Counted from the first letter of the stretch, positions 44,612-54,637 are shown. The stretch is 64,000 bases of DNA from Cognatundibacterium aquatile (GCF_014699135.1 NZ_JACOFT010000001.1:744001-808000), one strand, 5' to 3'. Program-made: numbers and translations. Notes: generated by a model from the letters alone, not told the origin.

Positions 44612-46828
44612 ATGAGTGGTCTTCATCCATTACACGCAAAAACAGCGACGGGCTCTGCCGCCGCTGAGGACGTGTTGCGTGGATTGATTCCGCTGGCAAC
44701 GCATCTGGTTGTGTCGCAACTGGATGCATTTTCTTCACGTTTGTCGAATGCTTTTCTGGCGATGTCTGAGCAAAGCATGGATTCGCGCGAAGCAAATCTG
44801 AGTTTCAATGCCGGGCAGATACTGAAAAAAAATGCGTATGCGTTTTATCATTTATCTTCTGCCGATGTAGAAAAAGCGTTTCGCCAGGAAGTGGATCTGC
44901 TGATTTCACCCAAGCAATCTGGAAACAGAGTAAGTACGGCAACGGATGCAGATCTGAGTCTGATCAGTTATGAAGAAATGGATAAAAAGCTGGCTCTCAG
45001 CAGAGTCAGCCGCACAATAGAGCTCGATAGCGCAGAGCAATATGCGGCATTGAACATGCGGTTGTCGCATTTGCTTGGGCGAGAAACATTAAGTATTGCC
45101 CAGAATCCGTTCCGCCCGGATATTTTGCTGAATGCTTTGTACTCAGCATGGTGTCAGTTTGATCCTGAGGTGGGAACGCATGAGATGGTACTGCCTTTGT
45201 TACGAGCCGATATTTTGTTTGATCTTGAACCGATTTTGTACGAGATCAATTCGGCTCTGGTGAAGAAAGGAATTCTGCCTGATTTGCAGGATTCTTACAA
45301 AATTCGTCGCAATCAAAACAAGACGACCAGTCCGGCGGATGACGAAACGGAAGCTAAAAACGCGGAACAGGAAAGTCATTCACAAGACATAGCGCAAAAG
45401 CTGAAGCGTTATTTTTCCGGTGCGCAGAGTCAGCAACAAGCACCACGCAGTAACGGAAATTACTCTGATCATTCCGGATTTGCATCCAATCCTGCTGAGT
45501 CCCGCCTGTTTCAGCATCTGGCAGAATTTCAACAGAATCTGAAACTCAATCAGATGATGTCCGGCGCAGGCGAGGTAATGCGCCTGTCGCAAATGCGCGA
45601 ACATGTTGCAGACGTAGCGACGACAGGCGTTGAAAAACATACGCTCGATTTGTTGTCGCAGGTCTTTGATAATGTTTTCCGTAATCAGGCAATTCCCGCA
45701 CCGGTAAAAGAACTGATTTCCGTTCTGCAGGTACCGGTATTAAAAGCGGCATTAATTGATAAAGAATTTTTCTTTAAAGATCAGCATCCTGCGCGTCGCC
45801 TGATTGATCTGTTGTCCCGTTACAGTTTGTCCTTGGATCAGAACAAAGGCGCACAAGATCCTCTGTTCCAGACGATGAAGCGCAATGTCGAACGAGTATC
45901 GCAAGAGTTTGATCAGGAAATTGCCTTGTTTGACGAGGTCGTTACCGATCTTGAATCTTTCATCGAGAAAGAAGAACAGGCAAATGCGCAAGCATTAGAA
46001 GCACCGATCAAGAGTGCGATCCGCAAAGAAAAAATTAAGCAGGCGAGCATACATGCGAATCAGGAAGTCGCAATCCGTGTTGGTTCCGGCGAAGTCGTCG
46101 CTTTTGTCGAGACTTTCTTGGAAAGCCGGTGGATTAAGGTATTGACGCTGGCTTACAGTGTCAGAGATGAAAAGCCACATGCGGTGCAAGATGCGATCAA
46201 GACGATGGATGACCTGATCTGGAGTGTGAAGCCAAAATTTACCTTGCAAGACAGGCAGGAATTATTAAATCGTCTGCCGGCGATTCTGGCACGTCTGAAT
46301 AAATGGCTGAGCCTGATTAAATGGGAAGATGCCGATCGCGTACAGTTTTTTGCTGAACTTTCTGAGTGCCACGCGTCTATCGTGCGCGCACCGTTAGAGT
46401 TATCGCCAGACCGGCAGTTGGAGCTTGCCGTTGAAGCTGCGCAGCAAGCGACCGAACGTCGCTTGGAAAAACGTGCCGAAGCTGAGAAAAATGCAGCGCA
46501 GGAAGAGCTTGCCACTGACGATGAATTTGTCGATGTTGTGCATCAGCTGGAACGTGGTATCTGGATAGAATTCACCCAGGAGAATGCGCAGATAGCCCGA
46601 GTCAGGCTCGCATGGGTCAGCCCTATGCGCAGCCTGTATATTTTTACCGCGAGTGAAAAAGAAAAAAGTTTTTCTGTCTCCGCAAAAAATCTGGAACAGG
46701 CATTCCGTGAAAAACGTGCTCAGATTTTACAGTTAGATAAAGTCGTTGATCGCGCATTGCAAGAAGCGCTGGCGACGTTGCCGGATTCGCCGGACGCACA
46801 GCTGGAAGCACGCGAGCCCGCAGCCTGA
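44612..46828 (+). CDS. DUF1631 family protein
   Basis: The 738-residue protein has no signal peptide or membrane segment. The N-terminal region (ADVEKAFRQEVDLLI) and the long helical centre match DUF1631, a family of unknown function in Beta- and Gammaproteobacteria that is sometimes wrongly named thymidine phosphorylase. The last 90 residues (LERGIWIEFTQENAQIARVRLAWVSP, then SLYIFTA) look like a PilZ-type beta-barrel. The canonical RxxxR c-di-GMP motif is not evident. A Lys/Glu/Ala-rich helix near residue 620 probably forms a coiled coil. It is monocistronic and convergent with the foldase gene. Confidence 0.8.
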   Translation: MSGLHPLHAKTATGSAAAEDVLRGLIPLATHLVVSQLDAFSSRLSNAFLAMSEQSMDSREANLSFNAGQILKKNAYAFYHLSSADVEKAFRQEVDLLISPKQSGNRVSTATDADLSLISYEEMDKKLALSRVSRTIELDSAEQYAALNMRLSHLLGRETLSIAQNPFRPDILLNALYSAWCQFDPEVGTHEMVLPLLRADILFDLEPILYEINSALVKKGILPDLQDSYKIRRNQNKTTSPADDETEAKNAEQESHSQDIAQKLKRYFSGAQSQQQAPRSNGNYSDHSGFASNPAESRLFQHLAEFQQNLKLNQMMSGAGEVMRLSQMREHVADVATTGVEKHTLDLLSQVFDNVFRNQAIPAPVKELISVLQVPVLKAALIDKEFFFKDQHPARRLIDLLSRYSLSLDQNKGAQDPLFQTMKRNVERVSQEFDQEIALFDEVVTDLESFIEKEEQANAQALEAPIKSAIRKEKIKQASIHANQEVAIRVGSGEVVAFVETFLESRWIKVLTLAYSVRDEKPHAVQDAIKTMDDLIWSVKPKFTLQDRQELLNRLPAILARLNKWLSLIKWEDADRVQFFAELSECHASIVRAPLELSPDRQLELAVEAAQQATERRLEKRAEAEKNAAQEELATDDEFVDVVHQLERGIWIEFTQENAQIARVRLAWVSPMRSLYIFTASEKEKSFSVSAKNLEQAFREKRAQILQLDKVVDRALQEALATLPDSPDAQLEAREPAA

Positions 46829-46847
46829 TTGATTGCTGCTCAGGCTG
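46821..46847 (+). terminator. Hairpin overlapping the DUF1631 stop codon
   Basis: CAGCCTGA (46821-46828) pairs with TCAGGCTG (46840-46847). There is no T-run, so termination is uncertain. Confidence 0.35.
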
Positions 46848-46876
46848 AGGTGGCATGCCAGTTTCATCAGATATTT

Positions 46877-47848
46877 TTACTCATACGCCGCCAGGCGATT
46901 TTGTTCCTGAATACTGAAATACCGATCCCGTAATTGTTGTAGTGCCGCGATTTTGTCAGTCGTACTTTTATTTTCATCCCTGCTCAGCAACTGCCTTCTT
47001 TGCTCAAGATAGTTTGCGATCCGTATTTTCCATTCTGCTTCTTCCCTGTCCAGATCGGCCAGTCTGTTGGCTGCTTCAGGACTGACAGCAGCCGCCCGCA
47101 TCCGGTAAATATCGTCCTCGCTCGCACCGCTGGAACGTAATTGCTGCGCCTGTTCTTCCAGTCGTATGATCTGGTATGGCGCGCTCTTCGCTTCGCGAAG
47201 TTCCTGTGACATTGTGGCGTCCAGGGCTTGAAGTTTTTCCTGTTTTTGTTTATCGCTGTAGGCAGGGTTTTGACTAATCTCTAACCGTGCCAGTGCATCC
47301 ATATCGTAAGCATCATCAAAGCCAAACAGCGCCTGATTGTCTTTAGCGCTAAAAAATTGCAAGCGTAATTTCTGCATGCTTTGCCAACGGTTCTGCATCG
47401 CTGAGATCATGTCGTTGCTCATGTTATTTGTGTGACTTGTCGCTGATGCTCCGGTATTTTTCTCCAGATCGAGTAATGCCTGCTTGTACGCAAGGTAGCG
47501 TGTCAGTAATTCTTTTGCCTGCGCTGCTGCATGCGGCTTGAGTTTCTGATCGAGTACGGTTTCGATTTCGCGTTTAATGTCCGGAATGCTTTTCTCACCA
47601 GTGGCAGCAAGGTAATAATCAAACATCAGTCGTAATTCAGCGTTGACGACCAGATTTCCATCGTCTGCTTGTGTCGCTTGTCCATCTACGCTGGTGCCTT
47701 CCATCGATCGTACAAATGAAAACATGCGGTCTTGAGGTGTCAGCCTGATGGCCTGCTCTTCGTGACTACCTTGTTTCGACATCAGGAAAAAAGAGGCGAC
47801 GATCAGAATGAGCGTCGCTGCCAGAAAAGTCAGATTTCTTGTTTTCAT
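46877..47848 (-). CDS. Lipase-specific foldase (Lif)
   Basis: This 323-residue membrane-anchored periplasmic chaperone has an N-terminal anchor helix (FLAATLILIVASFFLM). A variable linker is followed by the helical Lif domain. MFSFVRSMEGTSVDGQ matches the conserved RxxFDY/FxxS region near the start of the domain. ELRLMFDYYLAATGE and the C-terminal SPEAANRLADLDREEAEW helices are typical. It folds the secreted lipase encoded 50 bp upstream on the same strand, in the classical lipase-then-foldase order. Folded lipase would then be exported by a type II system not seen here. Confidence 0.9.
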   Translation of the reverse strand: MKTRNLTFLAATLILIVASFFLMSKQGSHEEQAIRLTPQDRMFSFVRSMEGTSVDGQATQADDGNLVVNAELRLMFDYYLAATGEKSIPDIKREIETVLDQKLKPHAAAQAKELLTRYLAYKQALLDLEKNTGASATSHTNNMSNDMISAMQNRWQSMQKLRLQFFSAKDNQALFGFDDAYDMDALARLEISQNPAYSDKQKQEKLQALDATMSQELREAKSAPYQIIRLEEQAQQLRSSGASEDDIYRMRAAAVSPEAANRLADLDREEAEWKIRIANYLEQRRQLLSRDENKSTTDKIAALQQLRDRYFSIQEQNRLAAYE

Positions 47849-47898
47849 AAAATCCCGATCCGGTATATTCAGAAAATCTTCAGCGCTGGTGTTTCTGC

Positions 47899-48855
<957 letters not shown>

Positions 48856-48886
48856 TCAAATGAAACCGGATGGGAGCGTGTTTGCA

Positions 48887-48937
48887 CTGAACTTCTCCGA
48901 GTTCTGGTCAAATCAGCCAGAATCAGGCTAAGTTCAG
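48887..48937. promoter_or_regulatory. Nested 51-bp dyad upstream of the lipase gene
   Basis: The outer arms CTGAACTT (48887-48894) and AAGTTCAG (48930-48937) enclose inner arms TTCTGG (48902-48907) and CCAGAA (48917-48922). The internal loops are equal (7 and 7 bases) with a 9-base apex. It lies 56 bp before the lipase ATG on the other strand. A further hairpin, GCTGC-TAT-GCAGC, is at 48954-48966. Confidence 0.5.
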
Positions 48938-48966
48938 AGAAAGGTGAAGACAAGCTGCTATGCAGC

Positions 48967-49374
48967 ATAAAAGTTGGATTTGGTTAATATAATTAATAAT
49001 TTTCATCATATATTTGCACTTGCAGCAAAATTTTCTTCAGAGTGAGGCGGGTAGCAAGTGTCGTTTTTGATGCGGCGAAAGAGTGAAATTAGATGGTCTA
49101 ATCTAAAAAGCATGGATGTTGTTTGTTTGCCGATGCGAGAGGCCTGTGTTGAGACGAGCGCCGTATTGGTTTAATTATTTGATTTTTCTCAGGAAATCAT
49201 TGCTTGCGGGGCGAACCTGCGACGATTCGGGTATAATCCGCGGTTCTGTCCAAAATTTCCTCTTCAAGTCGTTTGATCGTTTGAACTTTCGTCTGGATTG
49301 AAAACCCAAGCGAAAACAGGTTTTTGTGGATTCTTTCTCTCTTAGGTTGGTGCAAATTAATTTGGGGGGTGGGG
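48967..49374. other. Gap between lipase and Rieske oxygenase genes
   Basis: A consensus -10 TATAAT lies at 49232-49237, pointing toward the Rieske gene, with a leader of about 130 bases. The -35 is unclear. TTCAA/TTGAA arms near 49263-49286 could form a weak hairpin. No gene was recognised. Confidence 0.4.
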
Positions 49375-50475
49375 ATGTCCGATCTGGCTTCTTTGTCTAC
49401 ACTCGCGCGTTCTGACGCGCAACTTCCGGTGCATGTCTATTTTGATGAAACGCTGTTACAGCGCGAAATCAAAGACCTGTTCCATTCTGGTCCTCGTTAC
49501 GTCGGTCACGAGTTGATGGTGCCGAATCTCGGTGACTTCGCAACTTTAGCGTCCGAAAACGAAGGGCGTATGCTGGTTCGCAGCGCTCAGGGTATCGAGC
49601 TGATGTCTAACGTCTGTCGTCATCGTCAGGCGCTGATGTTTAATGGCCGCGGCAATGCAAATAATATTGTTTGTCCGCTGCATCGCTGGACCTATGATCT
49701 CAAAGGTGAACTGATCGGTGCTCCGCATTTTTCAGATACGCCTTGCATGAATCTGAAGCGCACGCCATTGCAGAATTGGAATGGCTTGCTGTTTGAGCAA
49801 AATGGTTACAACGTCATGGAACGCATGGCGCAGCTCAGCGTCACCAAAGATCTCGACTTTACTGGCTACATGCTAGATCACGTTGAGGTTCACGAATGCG
49901 ATTACAACTGGAAGACGTTCATCGAAGTCTATCTGGAAGATTATCACGTCGAACCATTTCATCCTGGCCTGGGTAGCTTCGTCACCTGTGACGATCTGCG
50001 TTGGGAATTCGGCGAAGATTACAGTGTGCAGACTGTCGGTGTGAACAGTGGTTTGCTGAAATCCGGTTCCGAGAAATACAGAATCTGGCAAGAGCAGGTA
50101 CTGAAATTCCGCAACGGTGAACCACCTAAGTATGGCGCAATCTGGCTGACCTTATATCCGAATATCATGGTGGAATGGTATCCGCATGTTCTGGTCGTCT
50201 CTACCTTGTGGCCTACTGCCACCGGCAAGACCAGAAATGTCGTCGAGTTTTACTATCCGGAAGAGATTGTTTTATTCGAACGCGAATTCATCGAAGCTGA
50301 ACGTGCCGCCTATATGGAGACATGTATCGAGGATGATGAAATTGGTGTACGCATGGATGCCGGTCGTAAAATTCTGCTGGATCGCGGTGAAAACGAAGTC
50401 GGGCCTTATCAGTCACCAATGGAAGACGGCATGCAGCATTTCCATGAGTGGTACCGGAAAAAAATAGAAATCTGA
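49375..50475 (+). CDS. Rieske [2Fe-2S] ring-hydroxylating oxygenase, alpha-subunit type
   Basis: The protein has 366 residues. The Rieske cluster ligands are C81-x-H83 (NVCRHR) and C100-PL-H103 (CPLHRW). The catalytic domain has the mononuclear iron site in NWKTFIEVYLEDYHVEPFH, with two His, and a later acidic ligand. An in-frame extension to 49324 is poor; ATG 49375 follows a G-rich ribosome-binding site. There is no beta subunit, ferredoxin or reductase gene nearby. The substrate is therefore unknown; demethylation or aromatic hydroxylation are the usual options. Confidence 0.88.
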   Translation: MSDLASLSTLARSDAQLPVHVYFDETLLQREIKDLFHSGPRYVGHELMVPNLGDFATLASENEGRMLVRSAQGIELMSNVCRHRQALMFNGRGNANNIVCPLHRWTYDLKGELIGAPHFSDTPCMNLKRTPLQNWNGLLFEQNGYNVMERMAQLSVTKDLDFTGYMLDHVEVHECDYNWKTFIEVYLEDYHVEPFHPGLGSFVTCDDLRWEFGEDYSVQTVGVNSGLLKSGSEKYRIWQEQVLKFRNGEPPKYGAIWLTLYPNIMVEWYPHVLVVSTLWPTATGKTRNVVEFYYPEEIVLFEREFIEAERAAYMETCIEDDEIGVRMDAGRKILLDRGENEVGPYQSPMEDGMQHFHEWYRKKIEI

Positions 50476-50495
50476 GGTCGTTCAGATAGTTGAAG

Positions 50496-50524
50496 AGGGG
50501 AGGCGCGTGCCTCCCCTGTCTTTT
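50496..50524 (+). terminator. Terminator after Rieske oxygenase gene
   Basis: AGGGGAGGC (50496-50504) pairs with GCCTCCCCT (50509-50517) around a GCGT loop, followed by GTCTTTT. Confidence 0.7.
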
Positions 50525-50538
50525 GGAGTCAGGTTTTT

Positions 50539-51459
50539 ATGCAGTCTTTGTGGATGTTGCTTGCCAGTTTTTTGTTTTCCATTATGGGTGTCTGCGTCAA
50601 ACTGGCCTCAACGGATTATTCGACATCTGAAATCGTCGCTTATCGCGGCCTGATCGGCATGCTGATGATTGCCATGCTGGCCAGAATTCAGGGCGGGACC
50701 TTGAAGACACCGATGCCGTCTCAGCATCTGGTGCGTGGTGCGGTGGGTGTGCTGGCCTTATGGTTATGGTTTTACTCTATCGGTAAGTTGCCGTTGGCAA
50801 TGGCGGTGACCCTGAATTACATGTCACCGATATGGATCGCGGCGATGATGCTGATCGGTGCCTGGTGGCATAAGCAGCGCGGCCTGACCTGGCAACCTAT
50901 CGTCGCCATTTTGCTGGGGTTCATCGGCGTGGTTCTGTTGTTGCGTCCAAGCATACATGCGGATCAGGTGGTGGGTGGCATTATCGCCTTGGTTTCTGGC
51001 ATGCTGGCCGCATGGGCGTATATGCAAGTCAGAAAAATGGGATTGATGGGTGAGCCGGAATACCGCGTGGTATTTTATTTTTCCATGACTTGTGCAATTG
51101 CTGGTGTGCTCGGTACTTTGATTGCTAAATCCGCACAAGCCTCCGCGCAAGAAATTGTCTGGCATCACCTGGATAGCCGCGGCATATTTTTGTTGCTGGC
51201 GATAGGTCTTACCGCCGCTTCAGCGCAGATGGCGATGACCCGTGCTTATCGCCTTGGTAATACGCTGGTGACGGCGAATCTGCAATACGTGGGCATCGTG
51301 TTTTCCAGTTTGTGGGATATGTTGTTATGGGATGAGAGTCTGGCATGGTTAAGCTGGGTCGGCATCGCTGTGATTTTATGCAGCGGCCTGATTGCCACTT
51401 TTTATAATGCCAGAGCAGACCAGTCACCGATTCACAGAGATGCGATTTGTTCAGAATAA
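50539..51459 (+). CDS. DMT-superfamily (EamA) transporter
   Basis: The 306-residue integral membrane protein has about ten helices made of two EamA repeats. The first is marked by STSEIVAYRGLIGMLMIAML and LNYMSPIWIAAMMLIG, the second by TAASAQMAMTRAYRLGNTL and LQYVGIVFSSLWDMLLWDE. The family exports amino acids, purines or other metabolites; the substrate cannot be told. It is 63 bp after the Rieske gene and beyond a terminator, so it is probably separate. Confidence 0.88.
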   Translation: MQSLWMLLASFLFSIMGVCVKLASTDYSTSEIVAYRGLIGMLMIAMLARIQGGTLKTPMPSQHLVRGAVGVLALWLWFYSIGKLPLAMAVTLNYMSPIWIAAMMLIGAWWHKQRGLTWQPIVAILLGFIGVVLLLRPSIHADQVVGGIIALVSGMLAAWAYMQVRKMGLMGEPEYRVVFYFSMTCAIAGVLGTLIAKSAQASAQEIVWHHLDSRGIFLLLAIGLTAASAQMAMTRAYRLGNTLVTANLQYVGIVFSSLWDMLLWDESLAWLSWVGIAVILCSGLIATFYNARADQSPIHRDAICSE

Positions 51460-51500
51460 AATTACCTGATAGTCCGCGATGTATTTTTTAGGAGAAGACG

Positions 51501-52367
51501 ATGTATACCACCTTGATCAGTGCCGCAGATCTGGCCAGCCAACTCAGCAGCCAACTCAGCAGCGATACAGGCCGTAACTGGATCGTGCTGGATTGCCGCC
51601 ATGATCTGATGAATCCGGATGCAGGCCAGACAGCATACGACGCGGGGCATTTGCCAGGCGCACAATTTGTTCATCTTGATCAGCGTTTATCCGCACCTAA
51701 ATTATCCGCCGACGGTGTGTTCCGCGGTCGTCACCCGTTGCCAGAGAAAGAGGCGTTTATTCAGACTTTGCGCGATCTGGGTATCAATCATGACAGTCAG
51801 GTCATCGCTTATGATGCGCAGGGCGGAATGTTTGCGGCACGTTTATGGTGGATGTTGCGCTGGGTCGGACACGCGGCGGTGGCCGTATTGGATGGTGGTT
51901 TCCCGTTGTGGACAGCACAGCAATTGCCGGTGACAACGGCGCTGCCTGCTGTACGTATTGGCAATATCAGCCCCCAGCCTTCTTTAGTTGGACAAGTGAA
52001 TGTGGATCAGGTATTGGCAAATATAGACACTCAGGAATGCACGCTGATTGATGCCCGCGCAGCAGATCGCTATCGCGGTGAAAATGAAACGATAGACCCG
52101 GTCGGTGGCCACATTCCCGGTGCGCTGAATCGCTTTTTCAAAGATAATTTACAAGCCGATGGCCGTTTTAAAACAGCGCCTGAGTTGAACGCAGAATGGC
52201 GAGCACTGTTGCCGGATCCAGGCAAAGCGATTATGCAGTGTGGTTCCGGTGTGACGGCTTGCCATAATCTGCTGGCGCTGGAAGTGGCCGGATTACCAGG
52301 CGCAGCCTTGTATCCGGGTTCCTGGAGTGAGTGGTGTGCCGATCCTTCCCGTCCGGTTGCGCGTTGA
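51501..52367 (+). CDS. Thiosulfate/3-mercaptopyruvate sulfurtransferase
   Basis: This 288-residue protein has two rhodanese domains. The N-terminal one is inactive (structural) with VLDCRHDLMNPDAG and YDAGHLPGAQFVHLD. The C-terminal one has LIDARAADRYRGENE and the active loop CGSGVTACHN, whose first Cys carries the persulfide. CGSGVTA is the loop of 3-mercaptopyruvate sulfurtransferases (SseA type), so that activity is favoured over thiosulfate use. The N-terminus includes a small tandem duplication, SQLS-SQLS. AGGAGAAG precedes the ATG. A terminator follows. Confidence 0.9.
   Translation: MYTTLISAADLASQLSSQLSSDTGRNWIVLDCRHDLMNPDAGQTAYDAGHLPGAQFVHLDQRLSAPKLSADGVFRGRHPLPEKEAFIQTLRDLGINHDSQVIAYDAQGGMFAARLWWMLRWVGHAAVAVLDGGFPLWTAQQLPVTTALPAVRIGNISPQPSLVGQVNVDQVLANIDTQECTLIDARAADRYRGENETIDPVGGHIPGALNRFFKDNLQADGRFKTAPELNAEWRALLPDPGKAIMQCGSGVTACHNLLALEVAGLPGAALYPGSWSEWCADPSRPVAR
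51537..51560 (+). repeat. 12-bp exact tandem duplication in the sulfurtransferase gene
   Basis: AGCCAACTCAGC occurs twice head to tail and duplicates four codons (SQLS) in frame near residues 13-20. It is a probable replication-slippage site. Confidence 0.8.
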
Positions 52368-52402
52368 TGCATGGCTGTACCGTTTAACGCAGCTTAAGGC
52401 AC

Positions 52403-52432
52403 AAAAAAAGGAGCTTCTTCAGCTCCTTTTTT
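52403..52432. terminator. Bidirectional terminator between sulfurtransferase and ZIP genes
   Basis: AAAAAAAGGAGCT pairs with AGCTCCTTTTTT around a TCTTC loop. It has T-runs on both strands. Confidence 0.9.
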
Positions 52433-52446
52433 ATGCCCGCTGTGTT

Positions 52447-53256
52447 TTATCGGTGGCGCGTGACAAACAGCACCAGCAAGATTCCCATGGTGACGAGTAT
52501 CACTTGTATTATCGTTTCCCGCATCGTTGCGCGGCGCTGCATTTGCGGCATCAGATCGCTGACGGCAATATAAATGAAGCCGGACGAAGCCATCACTAAT
52601 ACATACGGAATCAGATTGCTCGCACGTTCCAGTGTGAAGTAACCGATCACGCCGCCCAGCACACCCATCATGCTACAGGCGAGGTTATACATATAAGCGC
52701 GCATGCGGCTGAATCCGGCGTTCAGCAGAACGATGAAGTCGCCGATTTCCTGCGGAATTTCATGCGCAATAATGGCAAACGCGGTGACAAAGCCTAATTC
52801 AGGATTGGCCAGAAATGCTGCCGCGATCAGGATGCCGTCGGTAAAATTATGCATGCCATCGCCAACCAGTATCATCCAGCCAGCTTTGCCCGCTTCGTGC
52901 GCATCATGGCCGTGTTCGTGATGATGACCGTCGCCCTCATGATGATGTGAGTGACGTAAAACAGCAAATTTTTCCAGCAGAAAAAATCCAAGTAAGCCCG
53001 CCAGCAAACAGGCGAATAAAGAACGCGTATCGGCTTTTGATTCAAACGCTTCCGGTAATGCGTGCAACAAGGATGTCGACAACATGATGCCGACAGACAG
53101 GCTGACCATGCGCTCGACCATTTTGGTCAGCAGTGAAAACGAAAAAATCGCAGCGGCAGAAATACTTAATACCCCGGCAATCGCGGTGGTAAAAAGGATG
53201 GATAACAGCGTGGAGTGAATTTTGAGCCTCGGGGATAATTTGCAACCAGGTTGCAA
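52447..53256 (-). CDS. ZIP-family divalent metal transporter
   Basis: The protein has up to 269 residues and about eight helices, and imports zinc or related metals. A His-rich cytoplasmic loop (RHSHHHEGDGHHHEHGHDAH) separates helices 3 and 4. The transport-site motifs are HNFTDG in helix 4 and HEIPQEIGDF in helix 5. No ATG lies in a suitable place. The listed end uses a TTG inside a perfect palindrome, which lacks a ribosome-binding site. An ATT codon at 53220, 6 bases after GAGG, would give an N-terminus closer to what I expect for the family but is a rare initiator. The true start is open. Confidence 0.85.
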   Translation of the reverse strand: MQPGCKLSPRLKIHSTLLSILFTTAIAGVLSISAAAIFSFSLLTKMVERMVSLSVGIMLSTSLLHALPEAFESKADTRSLFACLLAGLLGFFLLEKFAVLRHSHHHEGDGHHHEHGHDAHEAGKAGWMILVGDGMHNFTDGILIAAAFLANPELGFVTAFAIIAHEIPQEIGDFIVLLNAGFSRMRAYMYNLACSMMGVLGGVIGYFTLERASNLIPYVLVMASSGFIYIAVSDLMPQMQRRATMRETIIQVILVTMGILLVLFVTRHR

Positions 53257-53260
53257 ATTA
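53236..53260. promoter_or_regulatory. 25-bp perfect palindrome at the ZIP gene start
   Basis: Two 12-bp arms, TAATTTGCAACC and GGTTGCAAATTA, are symmetric about one A (53248). Length and position fit an operator for a dimeric repressor, plausibly metal-responsive. It does not match the usual Zur or Fur consensus. Confidence 0.55.
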
Positions 53261-53301
53261 AAGCACAGGCTGGCAATTTACGCAAATGCATGCATGCTTT
53301 T

Positions 53302-53341
53302 GCGGGTTGCCTCAATGCTCATAACATTGATGGCAACCCGC
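53302..53341. terminator. Long hairpin between ZIP and dienelactone hydrolase genes
   Basis: GCGGGTTGCC (53302-53311) pairs with GGCAACCCGC (53332-53341), and TCAATG with CATTGA inside. A T-run follows only on the + strand, but both flanking genes read on the other strand. It may still act as a stem-type terminator or mRNA 3' end for the hydrolase gene. Confidence 0.45.
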
Positions 53342-53357
53342 ATTTTTACAGCAGCAA

Positions 53358-54239
53358 TCAGGCGACGCCGTTGGCTTTCATCCAGGCGACACAACGGCTC
53401 CAGCCATCTTTGGCATCGGCTTCCACATAGCTGGCACGATAATCGGCATGGAAAGCGTGGCCGGAATTTTCATAGATGTTGAATGCCGAGTGACTATGGC
53501 CTTGCGCCAGCGCCGCCTCCATTTTCTTGACTGATTCCACGCTGATGCCCGTGTCTTTCGCACCGTACAAACCGAGTACCGGCGTTTTCAGGCTGGCTGC
53601 GATATCCATAGGGTGCTTAGGCGTGAGCGCGCTGGCGTCACCACTCAGGCGACCATACCAGGCGACGCCCGCTTTGACGGCAGGGTTATGCGCCGCATAC
53701 ATCCAGGTGATGCGCCCACCCCAGCAGAAACCGGTGATACCAAGGCGTTGCAAATCGCCGCCATTCTTGCCCGCCCAGGCAACGACGGCATCCAGATCGC
53801 TCATGACTTGTGCATCCGGCACTTTAGAAATCACTTCCTTCATCAGTTCTGCAATCGACGCATATTTGCCGGCATCACCCTGACGGATAAATAATTCCGG
53901 TGCCAGAGCCAGATAACCCAGTTTCGCAAAGCGGCGTGCCACATCCGCGATATGCTCATGCACGCCAAATATTTCCGAGATCACCAGTATCACCGGCAGA
54001 TTACTTTTACCTTCTGGCTGCGCATAGTAGAGCGGTACTTTCTGACCATTGATGTCGAGCGAAACCACACCTGCACTCAAGCCTTTGGTATCGGTTTTAA
54101 TCACGCTTTGCGCAAACACGGGCAGTGCTGCTGCCGCAAAGCCGACGCCGACTGCTGTCTGAATAAAATTTCTGCGATTGATGCCTTCATCAACATCCGT
54201 ATGCCCGATCAGGCTGCGGCAGTCTTTTTCAAGTTGCAT
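53358..54239 (-). CDS. Dienelactone hydrolase family protein, Tat-exported
   Basis: The 293-residue alpha/beta hydrolase has a twin-arginine signal (NRRNFIQTAVGVGFAAAALP, residues 22-41, then VFA). It is therefore exported folded to the periplasm. The catalytic triad is visible: Cys in GFCWGGRITW, Asp in GAKDTGIS and His in NSGHAFHADYR. Dienelactone hydrolases open the lactone ring of chloroaromatic degradation, but periplasmic members of this type have no agreed substrate. No aromatic-degradation genes lie beside it. It is monocistronic. Confidence 0.9.
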   Translation of the reverse strand: MQLEKDCRSLIGHTDVDEGINRRNFIQTAVGVGFAAAALPVFAQSVIKTDTKGLSAGVVSLDINGQKVPLYYAQPEGKSNLPVILVISEIFGVHEHIADVARRFAKLGYLALAPELFIRQGDAGKYASIAELMKEVISKVPDAQVMSDLDAVVAWAGKNGGDLQRLGITGFCWGGRITWMYAAHNPAVKAGVAWYGRLSGDASALTPKHPMDIAASLKTPVLGLYGAKDTGISVESVKKMEAALAQGHSHSAFNIYENSGHAFHADYRASYVEADAKDGWSRCVAWMKANGVA

Positions 54240-54637
54240 GGTGATCTCCGTTGGTATTTTTTTGGGGGGGAAGCTGCAAACGGGTGAGCAGCTGTGCGAA
54301 AGATATTAACCTGAAAAGAAAAATTATTCCGAAGCCGCCCCGGTTAGCGCAATCACGTCAATTGCCGCAGGCATATACGGCACTTTGGCCGCGCACGATA
54401 ACGTCAGCACGGCATCGCCTTGTTGCTTTTTACGGTTTTGCGGTGTGCAACGTTGCCGCATCAAATAAGGCAGCTTTAACTAAAGCGCAATTCTGTTTTA
54501 AGGAAAGCATCGAATTATTCAACAATAGTTGAAAATCATTTCATCTGTGCAATGCGAAAACTGCATGGCTTCCTGTCGTACTATCGCCGCTATAGCGGCA
54601 ATTGTCCGCAAGCGCTTTTAAAACAATGGAGATAGAA
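54240..54637. other. 398-bp divergent gap before lactate permease
   Basis: The gap holds a 14-bp perfect palindrome, GCCGCTATAGCGGC (54586-54599), 38 bp before the permease start, which may be an operator or leader hairpin. A 45-codon frame on the other strand (54324-54461) has no ribosome-binding site and is not called. Nothing else was recognised. Confidence 0.4.

Noticed and set aside
54324..54461. 45-codon frame on the other strand before lldP (MRQRCTPQNRKKQQ...)
   Set aside because: It has no ribosome-binding site, is short, and has no recognisable family. A decayed gene end is possible but not supported.
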